DNA from: Ignavibacteria bacterium
GTDB taxonomy: Bacteria; Bacteroidota; Ignavibacteria; Kapaibacteriales; UBA4661
Length of the DNA: 19,560 nt
NCBI GenBank assembly: GCA_013298375.1
Contig: JAAFHM010000026.1
Span: 1 to 19,560 of the forward strand
Direction of reading: 5' to 3'
Numbering within the stretch: the first letter of the stretch is position 1; the number at the start of each line of letters is the position of its first letter. The position numbers and the translations under genes are program-made. Under the pieces are notes generated by a model. The model had not been told where the DNA came from, ran no database searches, and saw nothing but the letters and a program-made list of their open reading frames with translations. Below are positions 1 through 7,285 of this stretch, piece after piece.

Positions 1-1992
1 ACCTATTCACCAACGCCGTTTGCCGGGAAAACCAATGTAAAAATTGCCCTGAGAACACGCGGTGACGGCGATCTTGGCTTTGATGAGAATGGCTTCGATA
101 AAGACGGCTTTGATATTAACGGCTACGACCGCGATGGCTATGACCGCGACGGTTTCGACCCCAACGGCTTCGACAAGCAAGGACGCAACCGCAAGGGTTT
201 CGACAAAAGCGGCAAACACAAGAACGGAAGCGCCTTTGACGATACTGGGTTCGATACGAATGGTTTTGATAAAAACGGCTATGACCGCAGTGGTTTCGAT
301 AAAAATGGGTTTAATAAAGGCGGCAAAGACAAAAATGGCAAGGACAAAAACACTTCAAATACAAGCGGGTTCGATAAAAACGGCTTTGATAAAGACGGCT
401 ACGACAAAAACGGATTCGATAAAAATGGCTATGATAAAAATGGGTTCGATAAGAATGGCTATGACAAAAACGGATTCGACAAAAATGGTTTTGATAAAAA
501 TGGTTTTGACCGCAATGGCAATGATCGCAATGGTTTTGATAAAAACGGCTTTGACCGTAACGGGTTTGATAAGAACGGCTACGACCGCAATGGCTTTGAC
601 GGTAATGGATTTGACCGCAACGGTAACAACAAGAACGGGACACGTTTTGACAGCAACGGGTTCGACAAAAATGGATTTGATACAAAGGGTTTCGACAAAA
701 ATGGTTTTGACCGCAATGGAAACAACAAGAATGGAAGCCGCTTTGACGGCAACGGGTTTGACAAAAATGGCTTTGATGCGAATGGGTTCGACAAAAATGG
801 ATTTGACAATAGCGGCAAACACAAGTCAGGGAGCGGACTTGACGGCAATGGCTTTGATAAAAACGGCTGGAATGCGAGCGGTTTTGACAACAATGGCTTC
901 GACCGCAATGGCTTCGATAAAAACGGTTACGACCGCAATGGTTTCGATGCTAATGGAAAACACCGATCGGGAAGCGCCTTTGATGGCAATGGTCGCAATA
1001 GGAACGGCTTAAATGGTGATGGTTTTGACCGAAACGGATTCAATAACAATGGTTTTGACAAGAACGGCTTTGACCGTAATGGATTCGATAAAAACGGTAA
1101 ATACAAGTCAGGAAGCGGGTTTGATGGTAATGGTTTTGACCGCAATGGCTTCGATAAAAATGGTTTTGACCGCAATGGTTACGATAAAAATGGCTTCAAC
1201 AAGGATGGATTCAACCGTAACGGTTTCGATAAAAACGGCAAACACAAGTCGGGAAGCGCCTTTGATGGCAATGGTTTTGACATAAGCGGCTATGACCGCA
1301 ACGGCTTCGACCGTAATGGCTTTGATAAAAATGGTCGGCACAAGTCAGGAAGCGCCTTTGGGGATGACGGCTATGACCGCAATGGGTTCGACAAAAATGG
1401 TTTTAACCGCAACGGCTTCGATAAAAATGGCAAACACAAGTCGGGAAGCGGTTTTGACAGAGATGGTTATGACCGCAACGGCTTCGACAGAAACGGCTTT
1501 GCGCGAAACGGTTTTAACAAAAATGGCTATGACCGCAATGGCTTTGATGTCAACGGTTTTGACCGCAATGGCAAGCGCCGAAGCGGGAAAGAGCTTCTCG
1601 CATCGTTTGAATTAGACAAGTCGCCGTTTAATATGTTCGACACGCTGAACACCGTTTTTTCGACCACAAAGATTTACTTTGACTACAAAAAAGCCGATGT
1701 GCGCCCCGAATCTGCACCAATGCTGGATGCAATCGCCGGAGCGCTTTTGGGAGCGCCACGCATCCGCATTGAAATACGCGGACACACCGACAATATTGGC
1801 GGCGATGAGTTTAACCAGCGCTTGTCGGAACTCCGCGCTGCGGCTGTCGTGCAGGCACTCGTGGAGCGGGGCGTGAAGGCGGAGCGTCTGCGCTCGAAAG
1901 GGATGGGGCTTTCGCAGCCCGTCGCCGGAAATGAGACCGAAGAAGACCGCCAGAAAAATCGCCGGACGGAATTTGCGATTATTGCGCGGTGA
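1..1992 (+). CDS. OmpA-family cell-envelope protein with giant GFDKN pentapeptide-repeat region (5' partial)
   Basis: The frame beginning at base 1 is open without interruption to the TGA at 1990-1992, giving 663 codons, and its start lies outside the window. After about 25 non-repeat residues, codons 26-526 are nearly all a five-residue repeat, Gly-Phe/Tyr-Asp-Lys/Arg-Asn, interrupted by a linker resembling GKHKSGSAFD. Codons 545-663 form an OmpA C-terminal domain: IYFDYKKADVRPES, then RGHTDN, then a KGMGLSQP segment and an NRRTEF-type end. In this family the domain binds peptidoglycan non-covalently in the periplasm, so the repeat probably sits at the envelope or surface. The D-x-N-G-F-D spacing recalls calcium-binding loops, but that is inference. 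No named repeat family fits convincingly; the classical A(D/N)Lxx pentapeptide order does not match. Several other frames are also open here only because the DNA is periodic. I am confident of the OmpA domain and unsure of the repeat function. Confidence 0.9.
   Translation, partial: TYSPTPFAGKTNVKIALRTRGDGDLGFDENGFDKDGFDINGYDRDGYDRDGFDPNGFDKQGRNRKGFDKSGKHKNGSAFDDTGFDTNGFDKNGYDRSGFDKNGFNKGGKDKNGKDKNTSNTSGFDKNGFDKDGYDKNGFDKNGYDKNGFDKNGYDKNGFDKNGFDKNGFDRNGNDRNGFDKNGFDRNGFDKNGYDRNGFDGNGFDRNGNNKNGTRFDSNGFDKNGFDTKGFDKNGFDRNGNNKNGSRFDGNGFDKNGFDANGFDKNGFDNSGKHKSGSGLDGNGFDKNGWNASGFDNNGFDRNGFDKNGYDRNGFDANGKHRSGSAFDGNGRNRNGLNGDGFDRNGFNNNGFDKNGFDRNGFDKNGKYKSGSGFDGNGFDRNGFDKNGFDRNGYDKNGFNKDGFNRNGFDKNGKHKSGSAFDGNGFDISGYDRNGFDRNGFDKNGRHKSGSAFGDDGYDRNGFDKNGFNRNGFDKNGKHKSGSGFDRDGYDRNGFDRNGFARNGFNKNGYDRNGFDVNGFDRNGKRRSGKELLASFELDKSPFNMFDTLNTVFSTTKIYFDYKKADVRPESAPMLDAIAGALLGAPRIRIEIRGHTDNIGGDEFNQRLSELRAAAVVQALVERGVKAERLRSKGMGLSQPVAGNETEEDRQKNRRTEFAIIAR
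76..1578 (+). repeat. 15-bp coding tandem repeat with 96/141-nt higher-order period
   Basis: About 95-100 imperfect copies of a 15-nt unit (GGNTTYGAYAARAAY and variants) run through this stretch. Substitutions are mostly synonymous or swap Phe/Tyr, Lys/Arg and Asn/Asp. A linker whose first Gly codon lies at 211, 622, 718, 814, 955, 1096, 1237, 1333, 1429 and 1570 divides the array; a degenerate version lies near 322-340. From 622 the spacing is 96, 96, 96, 141, 141, 141, 96, 96, 141 nt. The two classes differ by exactly 45 nt, which is three pentads. All units are multiples of three, so copy-number change by recombination or slippage would keep the reading frame. This suggests growth by block duplication and possible length variation between strains. 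Confidence 0.95.
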
Positions 1993-2049
1993 GGTCAAAA
2001 GGGTTGTGCTTGAACTCAAGAAAGGCGGCTTCAAGCGTTTGTAGGAGTT

Positions 2050-2762
2050 ATGGTATCAAAACAACTCCGTCAAATCACCCTGAACGCCTGTATTTCGGTG
2101 GTCTGTTTTCGCAAAGTACGCTTTACCGCAACTGCCGTTGCCGCCCAAACATCCGGTGCAGTGTCTCACGACACCATACAGCGTTTTCTCGCCGACGAGC
2201 GAGCCGAGTGGAGTCGGCAACTCTGGAAGCAGGTAAAGAAGTTTTTCAAAAACCGAAAGGACGGCTATCTCATCATTGACGATACCGTTATCGGCAAAGA
2301 TGATAGCGCGTGGAAAACCGAAATGACTTCCAAACTCTGGTCATCCGCGGAAAAACGCTACCTCTACCGACAAAGCGTCGTCTTGCTCATCTGGACCGAC
2401 GGTGAAACTCGGATCCTGCTTGATGTACGATTCAAAGTAAAAGGAAGCGCGAAAACCAAATTTGACCTTGCCTTGGAAATGCTGCGGTCTGCCAAAGACC
2501 GCAAGATTGCTCCCGATGCGATGTTGTTTGATTCCTGGTATGCGGCAGCGAAGTTTATGACCGCAATACGCAAACTCGGCTGGCATTGGGTGTGTAAACT
2601 CAAATCCAATCGCAAAAACGCTGGCTTATTGAGGAAGTGATTAAACTTCTGAAGTCGGAATTTGGCTTTGAAACCTGCCAAGCCCGCAGTATTCCAGCGA
2701 TTCGTCGTCATGCCTATGTGTGTTTGATGAGTTTTAACACCCTAGAATTGTTTCGCGTATAA
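2050..2762 (+). pseudogene. Decayed DDE transposase (IS4/IS701-like) with internal deletion and frameshift
   Basis: The first part, 2050-2640, gives 196 residues ending at a TGA. It contains GYLIIDDTVIGKDD (first catalytic Asp region), SVVLLIWTDGETRILLD, and MLFDSWYAAAKFM (second Asp). The reading then moves to another frame near 2610-2616. It continues as RWLIEEVIKLLKSEFGF and CQARS, carrying the expected third catalytic residue (Glu), and ends at the TAA at 2760-2762. In transposases of this type, from memory, several tens of residues separate KLKSNRK from the Glu helix. Here the two are almost adjacent, so a piece of the catalytic core has been deleted together with the frame change. The copy cannot encode an active enzyme. 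Element ends are not certain: weakly similar inverted segments lie at about 2008-2034 and 2823-2849. It sits 57 nt after the OmpA stop codon and has not disrupted that gene. Confidence 0.85.
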
Positions 2763-2828
2763 CACAATCTATCAACTCTTTACCACATACGCTCGGTCTT
2801 GTTTAATCAACTAGTTCCTTTACAAGCC

Positions 2829-2849
2829 GCTTGGAATCTTGATCCAAGC
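2829..2849. other. Perfect 7-bp inverted repeat downstream of the transposase remnant
   Basis: GCTTGGA and TCCAAGC flank a 7-nt loop (ATCTTGA). No T run follows directly, so it is a poor intrinsic terminator. It may be part of the right end of the dead insertion element, since the outer sequence resembles, inverted, the segment at 2008-2034. The rest of 2763-3047 holds only a short direct repeat of AACTTCA near 2860 and no gene I can support. Confidence 0.4.
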
Positions 2850-3047
2850 ATCTTTGCGTAACTTCAGTTAACTTCAATATTAAGACGGGAAAAGCATTTT
2901 GCTCTTTTTCGTAGAATAATCGCTTCAATGCGGATAACATGAAAGGCAGTTTGAGCAGAGCGCGGGTGCGTAAAGTTTTGTTGGGTGTGGTGGATATTTT
3001 TTGTTTATTGTGGGGAGTTATCCTTGTCTCACTGTCACTTGTTGTTT

Positions 3048-3572
3048 ATGAATGCTCAGACTTTGCGCCATTTCTTGTTCGTTATGTGCTTGCTCTGGGG
3101 AAGCGCAAACGCTGGTCTTTTTGCGCGACATCCCATTCACGCCAGCATTACGACGGTTGATTTGAATGCCAAAACTCGATCGTTGGAAATTTCTTGCAAA
3201 ATTTTTGCCGACGACCTTGAAGAAGCTATTCGCAAATCAACGGGAGTACAGCTTTATATCGGCTCCGCGAAAGAAAACAAAATCCAAACAGCAACCAAAA
3301 TCGAAGAATATCTCCGCAATCATTTTCGCATCGAAGCCGACGGTAAGCCGCTTCCGCGCTGGACGTTTGTTGGACGCGAACTGGAAGGCGATGCCGTATG
3401 GTGCTATCTCGAAGTGCCGAATGTCCCCGCACTCAAGCGCCTTTTGCTCTCCAACACGGTTTTAACGGATGTTCACGACGACCAAACAAATTTGGTCAAC
3501 GTGACCATCAACGGACAGAGACGCAGTGCGGTCTTGCGAAAAACAAAGGTTGCCGAGACGTTGGAATTTTAA
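3048..3572 (+). CDS. Secreted DUF6702-family protein
   Basis: The product is 174 residues from the ATG at 3048. The first 22 residues form a Sec-type signal peptide (hydrophobic core FLFVMCLLWG, then SANA). The mature part starts near HPIHASITTVDLNAK, followed by LEISCKIFADDLE, a KIEEYLRNHFRIEADGKPL segment, WTFVGRELEGDAVWCYLEV, and a C-terminal part with TNLVNVTINGQRRS. This pattern matches the DUF6702 family of small exported Bacteroidota proteins of about 160-175 residues, whose function is unknown. The frame is open further upstream to an ATG at 2985, but those residues do not look like a signal peptide, so 3048 is preferred. No clear Shine-Dalgarno sequence is present. It lies 100 nt upstream of the NADH dehydrogenase gene, and co-transcription is possible but not shown. 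Confidence 0.8.
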   Translation: MNAQTLRHFLFVMCLLWGSANAGLFARHPIHASITTVDLNAKTRSLEISCKIFADDLEEAIRKSTGVQLYIGSAKENKIQTATKIEEYLRNHFRIEADGKPLPRWTFVGRELEGDAVWCYLEVPNVPALKRLLLSNTVLTDVHDDQTNLVNVTINGQRRSAVLRKTKVAETLEF

Positions 3573-3672
3573 GAATTTTTCTGTGCGAAACGTCACAAAC
3601 TGGCAGCGAACCCGTCTTGATAGCGCAACGACTATTCCAATCATTCTTGTTTATTTTGCTCAAAAAAATGTT

Positions 3673-4977
3673 ATGAATATCCCCAAAACAGATAAACCCC
3701 GCGTCGTCATTGTGGGTGGCGGCTTTGGCGGCATACAGCTTGCGCGATTGCTTGCCAAAGCGCCTGTACAGGTCGTTCTTTTCGACCGCAATAATTACCA
3801 TACCTTCCAACCCTTGCTCTATCAGGTCTCCACCGCAGGTTTGGAGCCGGATTCTATCGCTTTTCCCCTGCGAAAAGTCTTCAAAAAACAGAGCAATATG
3901 TTTTTTCGCTGGGGCAATGTGGAGCGCATTATTCCGGAGAAAAACACCATTGAAACCAGTATTGGTGAGCTTCAGTACGATTATTTGGTGCTGGCAAGCG
4001 GCAGCACGACAAATTTTTTCGGCATGAAAAGCGTTGCCGACAATGCCATGCCGATGAAAAGCGTTTCCGAAGCGCTCAATCTCCGCAGCACGATTTTACA
4101 GGCATTTGAGGAAGCCACGCTGACCGATGACACCAAAGAGCGCCAAGAATTGATGACATTTGTGGTCGTAGGCGGCGGTCCGACGGGCGTAGAGACCGCA
4201 GGCGCTCTGGCGGAACTCAAAAAACACGTTCTTCAGCATGATTTTCCCGAACTGGATTTGCGCTTGATGCGAATTTATCTGCTTGAAGCTACGCCGCGCT
4301 TGCTGAACGGTATGTCGGACATTGCGGGCGAAAAAGCGGTGAAATTTTTGCAAGAAATGGGCGTAAATGTGCTGTTGGGCGCTGCCGTCAAGGACTACGA
4401 CGGCGCAACAATTCACCTCCAAGACGGCTCGGCAATCGCTTCCAAAACGCTGATATGGGCGGCGGGCGTTGTCGGTGAAATGCCACCGGGGCTTGATAAA
4501 GGCTTGATTCAGCGCGGAAATCGTATCAAGGTGGATGTCTATAACCGTGCCGAAGGTCAGACGAATATTTTTGCTATCGGCGACGTTGCATCTATGCCCG
4601 GCACGGATGAACGCTTCCCAAATGGGCATCCGATGGTTGCGCCCGTTGCGATGCAACAAGGGCAGTTGTTGGCGCGGAACTTGCCGAAATTGCTTGCAGG
4701 GCAAGATTTAGAGCCGTTTCGCTATTTTGACAAAGGCTCTATGGCGACCGTCGGGCGGAATAAAGCCGTTGTGGATATTCACAAAGTCCGCTTTCAAGGC
4801 TGGTTAGCGTGGGTGGCGTGGTTGGGGCTGCACCTGCTCATGCTCGTTGGCTTCCGCAACAAACTGATTGTGACGATGAACTGGATTTGGAATTATTTGA
4901 GCTATGACCGAGGAACGCGGCTGATTGTACGCCCATTCAAGAAAAAAATACCGTCGTCCGAAGCGGAAAGCGTGTAG
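3673..4977 (+). CDS. ndh: Type II NADH:quinone oxidoreductase (NDH-2)
   Basis: This 434-residue flavoprotein should oxidise NADH and pass electrons to membrane quinone without pumping protons. Two Rossmann folds are visible: VVIVGGGFGG at residues 11-20 (FAD) and FVVVGGGPTGVETAGALAEL at 163-182 (NADH). Other family marks are NYHTFQPLLYQVSTAGLEP near 41-59, IWAAGV at 261-266, NIFAIGDVA at 298-306, and VAPVAMQQG at 322-330. The C-terminal amphipathic or hydrophobic stretch LAWVAWLGLHLLMLVGF (378-394) fits peripheral membrane anchoring. The length is typical of the family. The open frame extends upstream to 3526, but only the ATG at 3673 gives the normal N-terminus (MNIPKTDKPRVVIVGGG). A strong terminator follows 26 nt after the stop codon. 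The symbol is by family, and assignment as NDH-2 is secure. Confidence 0.93.
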   Translation: MNIPKTDKPRVVIVGGGFGGIQLARLLAKAPVQVVLFDRNNYHTFQPLLYQVSTAGLEPDSIAFPLRKVFKKQSNMFFRWGNVERIIPEKNTIETSIGELQYDYLVLASGSTTNFFGMKSVADNAMPMKSVSEALNLRSTILQAFEEATLTDDTKERQELMTFVVVGGGPTGVETAGALAELKKHVLQHDFPELDLRLMRIYLLEATPRLLNGMSDIAGEKAVKFLQEMGVNVLLGAAVKDYDGATIHLQDGSAIASKTLIWAAGVVGEMPPGLDKGLIQRGNRIKVDVYNRAEGQTNIFAIGDVASMPGTDERFPNGHPMVAPVAMQQGQLLARNLPKLLAGQDLEPFRYFDKGSMATVGRNKAVVDIHKVRFQGWLAWVAWLGLHLLMLVGFRNKLIVTMNWIWNYLSYDRGTRLIVRPFKKKIPSSEAESV

Positions 4978-5003
4978 AAACCGCAGAAATTCTTATCTTT
5001 GTA

Positions 5004-5036
5004 AGCGAGAGTACGCAAGCGTATTCTCGCTTTTTT
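5004..5036 (+). terminator. Intrinsic terminator after ndh
   Basis: AGCGAGA and TCTCGCT pair outside an inner TACGC/GCGTA stem with an AA loop, giving about 12 bp with one internal mismatch. Six T residues follow at 5031-5036. This is a clear rho-independent terminator that separates ndh from cinA. Confidence 0.92.
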
Positions 5037-5121
5037 GTTGATTTTTGCTGCTCGCCATCTCTCCCAGCGATTGCGCTTTTCTCTCATGCACTTTTTTTCA
5101 TTCTATCACGCTTCTACGACC

Positions 5122-6399
5122 ATGACCATAGCACTTCTGACCATCGGCGACGAAATCTGTATCGGGCAAATTGTCAACACCAATGCCGCGTGGATGGCTC
5201 AAGTCTGCGCACGTGAGGGTTGGCGCGTTGTTGCGCATTCGGTGGTGGGCGACGAACTCACGCAAATTATTGATGAATTTCGCCGTCTGTTGGGCGTTGC
5301 GGATGCTGTTTTGATAACGGGTGGCTTGGGACCAACTCACGACGACCGCACCAAAACTGCGCTTGTGGAGTTTTTGGATGATACACTCGTGCATCACACG
5401 CCGACGTTGGAGCATTTGCGGGAACTCTTTCGTGTACGTGGACGAGAAATTACAGAGCGCAACGCAGCACAGGCAATGCTTCCCAGCAAATGTGATGTTC
5501 TGCGAAACGACAAAGGCACGGCAGCCGGAATGTGGTTCACGCTGAAAGCCGCATCGGAACTAAATCCCTCGGAACGCGATAAAATCATGGTTTCTATGCC
5601 AGGTGTGCCTTACGAAATGAAGCACCTCATGGAAGACCGCGTTATTCCTCGTTTGCGCGAACTTTCGGCAAATGACCCCGTTATGCGTTACACTACGCTT
5701 TTGACCACAGGCATCGCAGAATCAACGCTGGCAGACCTTATTGGCGACGTGGAGGAAATATTGGAGGGGCAGGAACTCGCCTTTTTGCCGTCCTCGTCGG
5801 GTGTAAAATTGCGCATTACCGTTACGGGAAAAACCCGTGCAAGTGCCGATGAAATCTTGTTGCGTATTGAAGATCGCATTCGCAAACGCGCCAATCGGTT
5901 TATTTATGGCACCGATGGCGATAGTTACGAAGCGCTTGTCGGGCAGCTTCTCACCGAGCGCGGTTTGACGGTAGCGGTGGCGGAAAGCTGCACGGGTGGT
6001 TTGTTGGGGGTGGCTCTGACGGCAAATGCGGGTTCGTCGGCGTATTTTCTGGGCGGAGTGCAGTGTTACAGCAATGAGGTAAAAATTCAGCATTGCGGCG
6101 TACAAGCCGAAACGCTACGACAGCACGGCGCTGTCAGCGAGGAGACCGCACGGGAATTGGCGTTGGGCATTCGTGAGCGATTTGGTAGTGATATTGGCAT
6201 TGCTATCACGGGCATAGCAGGACCCAACGGCGGTACGCCTGAAAAGCCTGTGGGGACTATCTGGGTTGCTTTTTCGGACAAGAATGGTGCGGTTGATGTG
6301 CAAAAATACTCCGTTGGCGCTGACCGCACGGCGAACCGTGAACGCGCCGTTGCAGCCGCATTGCAAGTGTTGTATAAGAATGTTTCCGGCTCAAAGTGA
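5122..6399 (+). CDS. cinA: CinA: competence/damage-inducible protein, nicotinamide-nucleotide amidase family
   Basis: The product is 425 residues with the standard two-domain CinA architecture. The N-terminal MoCF/CinA domain shows LLTIGDE at 5-11 and ITGGLGPTHDDRT at 65-77. A middle segment includes MVSMPGVPYEM. The C-terminal amidase domain shows VAVAESCTGGLLG at 284-296, YFLGGVQCYSNEVK, a VSEETAREL segment, and ITGIAGPNGGTPEKPVGTIW at 362-381. In the family this domain deamidates nicotinamide mononucleotide (PncC activity), a pyridine-nucleotide salvage or repair step, and the N-terminal domain can act as an ADP-ribose pyrophosphatase. The ATG at 5122 gives the canonical N-terminus MTIALLTIGDE; the frame continues upstream to 5035 but that part overlaps the terminator. 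No obvious Shine-Dalgarno sequence is seen. The gene appears to stand alone between the ndh terminator and the rplU promoter. Confidence 0.95.
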   Translation: MTIALLTIGDEICIGQIVNTNAAWMAQVCAREGWRVVAHSVVGDELTQIIDEFRRLLGVADAVLITGGLGPTHDDRTKTALVEFLDDTLVHHTPTLEHLRELFRVRGREITERNAAQAMLPSKCDVLRNDKGTAAGMWFTLKAASELNPSERDKIMVSMPGVPYEMKHLMEDRVIPRLRELSANDPVMRYTTLLTTGIAESTLADLIGDVEEILEGQELAFLPSSSGVKLRITVTGKTRASADEILLRIEDRIRKRANRFIYGTDGDSYEALVGQLLTERGLTVAVAESCTGGLLGVALTANAGSSAYFLGGVQCYSNEVKIQHCGVQAETLRQHGAVSEETARELALGIRERFGSDIGIAITGIAGPNGGTPEKPVGTIWVAFSDKNGAVDVQKYSVGADRTANRERAVAAALQVLYKNVSGSK

Positions 6400-6422
6400 C
6401 GCAAAACAAAATGTTCTTGCGT
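6399..6422 (+). terminator. Weak hairpin at the end of cinA
   Basis: ACGCAA pairs with TTGCGT, and an inner AACA/TGTT extends the stem past one bulged C. It begins at the last base of the stop codon. A T run (six T) lies only about 13 nt further on, so termination would be weak. Confidence 0.35.
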
Positions 6423-6438
6423 AAGGTTTCAGAAATTT

Positions 6439-6470
6439 TTTGGTAGAAAAGAAGAAAAGTGCTATGTTTG
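6439..6470 (+). promoter_or_regulatory. Bacteroidota-type promoter for rplU-rpmA
   Basis: TTTG at 6439-6442 and TATGTTTG at 6463-6470 are 20 nt apart. This matches the Bacteroidota consensus TTTG, about 19-20 nt, TAnnTTTG. Transcription would start about 6477, giving a leader of roughly 75 nt before rplU. The match depends on the organism using this sigma-factor consensus. Confidence 0.6.
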
Positions 6471-6475
6471 TTGTT

Positions 6476-6499
6476 CTGTACGCAAAAAGAACCGTACAG
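6476..6499 (+). promoter_or_regulatory. 5' leader hairpin of the rplU transcript
   Basis: CTGTACG (6476-6482) and CGTACAG (6493-6499) form a perfect 7-bp stem with a 10-nt loop, just where the predicted transcript begins. It could stabilise the mRNA 5' end or serve as an autoregulatory L21 leader; the sequence alone does not decide. Confidence 0.45.
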
Positions 6500-6551
6500 C
6501 ATCACAAAAGACGTAAACTCAAGTATTTTCTCACTTTAACGTACTTATATC

Positions 6552-6863
6552 ATGTTTGCTGTTGTAGAAATCGCGGGCTTCCAATACCGCGTACAGCCGT
6601 CGGATACGCTGACTGTACCGAAAATGGATGCAGAAGTAGGCTCCAGCATTTCTCTCACGAATATTCTTGCTGCCGGAGAAGGCTCAAACGTGCGCATTGG
6701 CGCACCGACATTGAGCGGTTCGGTTGCGGCAACGGTGTTGTCGCACGGAAGAGCAGAAAAAGTGGTGATTTTTCACAAAAAACGCCGCAAAGGATATCGG
6801 AAAAGAAATGGTCATCGTCAGCATTTTACGCAAATTCAAATCGGCGCTATTGCCGTTGCGTAA
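6552..6863 (+). CDS. rplU: 50S ribosomal protein bL21
   Basis: The product is 103 residues, the usual length for bL21. The N-terminus MFAVVEIAGFQYRV corresponds to the conserved YAIVxxGGKQYxV segment. The family's GxV...KVxxFKxKRRKxYRxxxGHRQ block appears at residues 56-89 as AEKVVIFHKKRRKGYRKR followed by NGHRQHFTQIQI. It binds 23S rRNA in the large ribosomal subunit. It is followed 54 nt later by rpmA, the conserved bacterial partner, so the two should share the promoter at 6439-6470 and the terminator at 7214. Confidence 0.97.
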   Translation: MFAVVEIAGFQYRVQPSDTLTVPKMDAEVGSSISLTNILAAGEGSNVRIGAPTLSGSVAATVLSHGRAEKVVIFHKKRRKGYRKRNGHRQHFTQIQIGAIAVA

Positions 6864-6917
6864 ATTTCTTATCCTCTTGTCAAATTTCGATTTACTACCT
6901 GAAAGGAACATACGATC

Positions 6918-7178
6918 ATGGCTCACAAAAAAGGTGCCGGCTCTACAAAAAACGGACGCGACTCCAATGCCCAACGCTTGGGTGTGAAGAAATTCGGCGG
7001 GCAGTCCGTTATTGCCGGTAATATCATCATCCGCCAAAATGGAACCGCAACGCATCCGGGCTTGAACGTCGGCGTTGGCAAAGACTACACGCTCTTTGCT
7101 CTGTCGGACGGCTTTGTTCAGTTCACCCGCAAGCGTGACGGCAAGCGTGTTGTCTCGGTTGTAGCGGAAGCTTCATAA
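6918..7178 (+). CDS. rpmA: 50S ribosomal protein bL27
   Basis: The product is 86 residues, of standard length. MAHKKGAGSTKNGRDSNAQR and LGVKKFGGQ are the highly conserved N-terminal part, which reaches toward the peptidyl-transferase centre. The N-terminus is the direct MAHKKG type, without the cleaved leader known from Firmicutes. VGVGKDYTLFALSDGFVQF forms the conserved C-terminal fold. An AAAGGA sequence upstream (6902-6907) is a weak Shine-Dalgarno candidate. This is the second gene of the rplU-rpmA operon, with a strong terminator 35 nt downstream. Confidence 0.98.
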   Translation: MAHKKGAGSTKNGRDSNAQRLGVKKFGGQSVIAGNIIIRQNGTATHPGLNVGVGKDYTLFALSDGFVQFTRKRDGKRVVSVVAEAS

Positions 7179-7213
7179 ACAGCCGGAAAAGCATTGTAAA
7201 AATTGCATTAAAC

Positions 7214-7262
7214 CTGTGCGTTGTTCAGTTGTCCAATAAGACATGAACAACGCACAGTTTTT
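7214..7262 (+). terminator. Strong intrinsic terminator after rpmA
   Basis: A perfect 14-bp stem, CTGTGCGTTGTTCA (7214-7227) with TGAACAACGCACAG (7244-7257), encloses a 16-nt loop and is followed by five T residues. It ends the ribosomal protein operon. Confidence 0.93.
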
Positions 7263-7285
7263 ATATGCCTATCGGAATATTTGCA

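Noticed and set aside
355..822. Antisense open frames across the repeat with Val/Ile-rich or Cys/His-rich periodic products
   Set aside because: Periodic DNA lacks stop codons in several frames. Three overlapping antisense candidates with equal support, and no start signals or known family, argue for artefact.
62..1012. Long plus-strand open frame rich in Thr, Ala, Met, Lys in a second phase of the repeat region
   Set aside because: It is a shadow of the 15-nt periodic DNA. Only the frame starting at base 1 reads continuously into the OmpA domain.
79..1578. CRISPR-like array
   Set aside because: The repeat is a 15-nt in-frame coding unit without unique spacers, and there are no cas genes.
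1612..2034. Antisense 140-residue frame over the OmpA domain
   Set aside because: It overlaps a recognised domain on the other strand and shows no family features.
2939..3160. Small 73-residue frame before the DUF6702 gene, with a hydrophobic segment
   Set aside because: It overlaps the signal peptide region of the DUF6702 gene in another phase and has no recognisable features.
4994..5001. TATCTTTG, a -7-like box just upstream of cinA
   Set aside because: There is no TTG/TTTG partner at the right distance, the ndh terminator lies immediately downstream, and this six-base pattern is expected several times by chance in the window.
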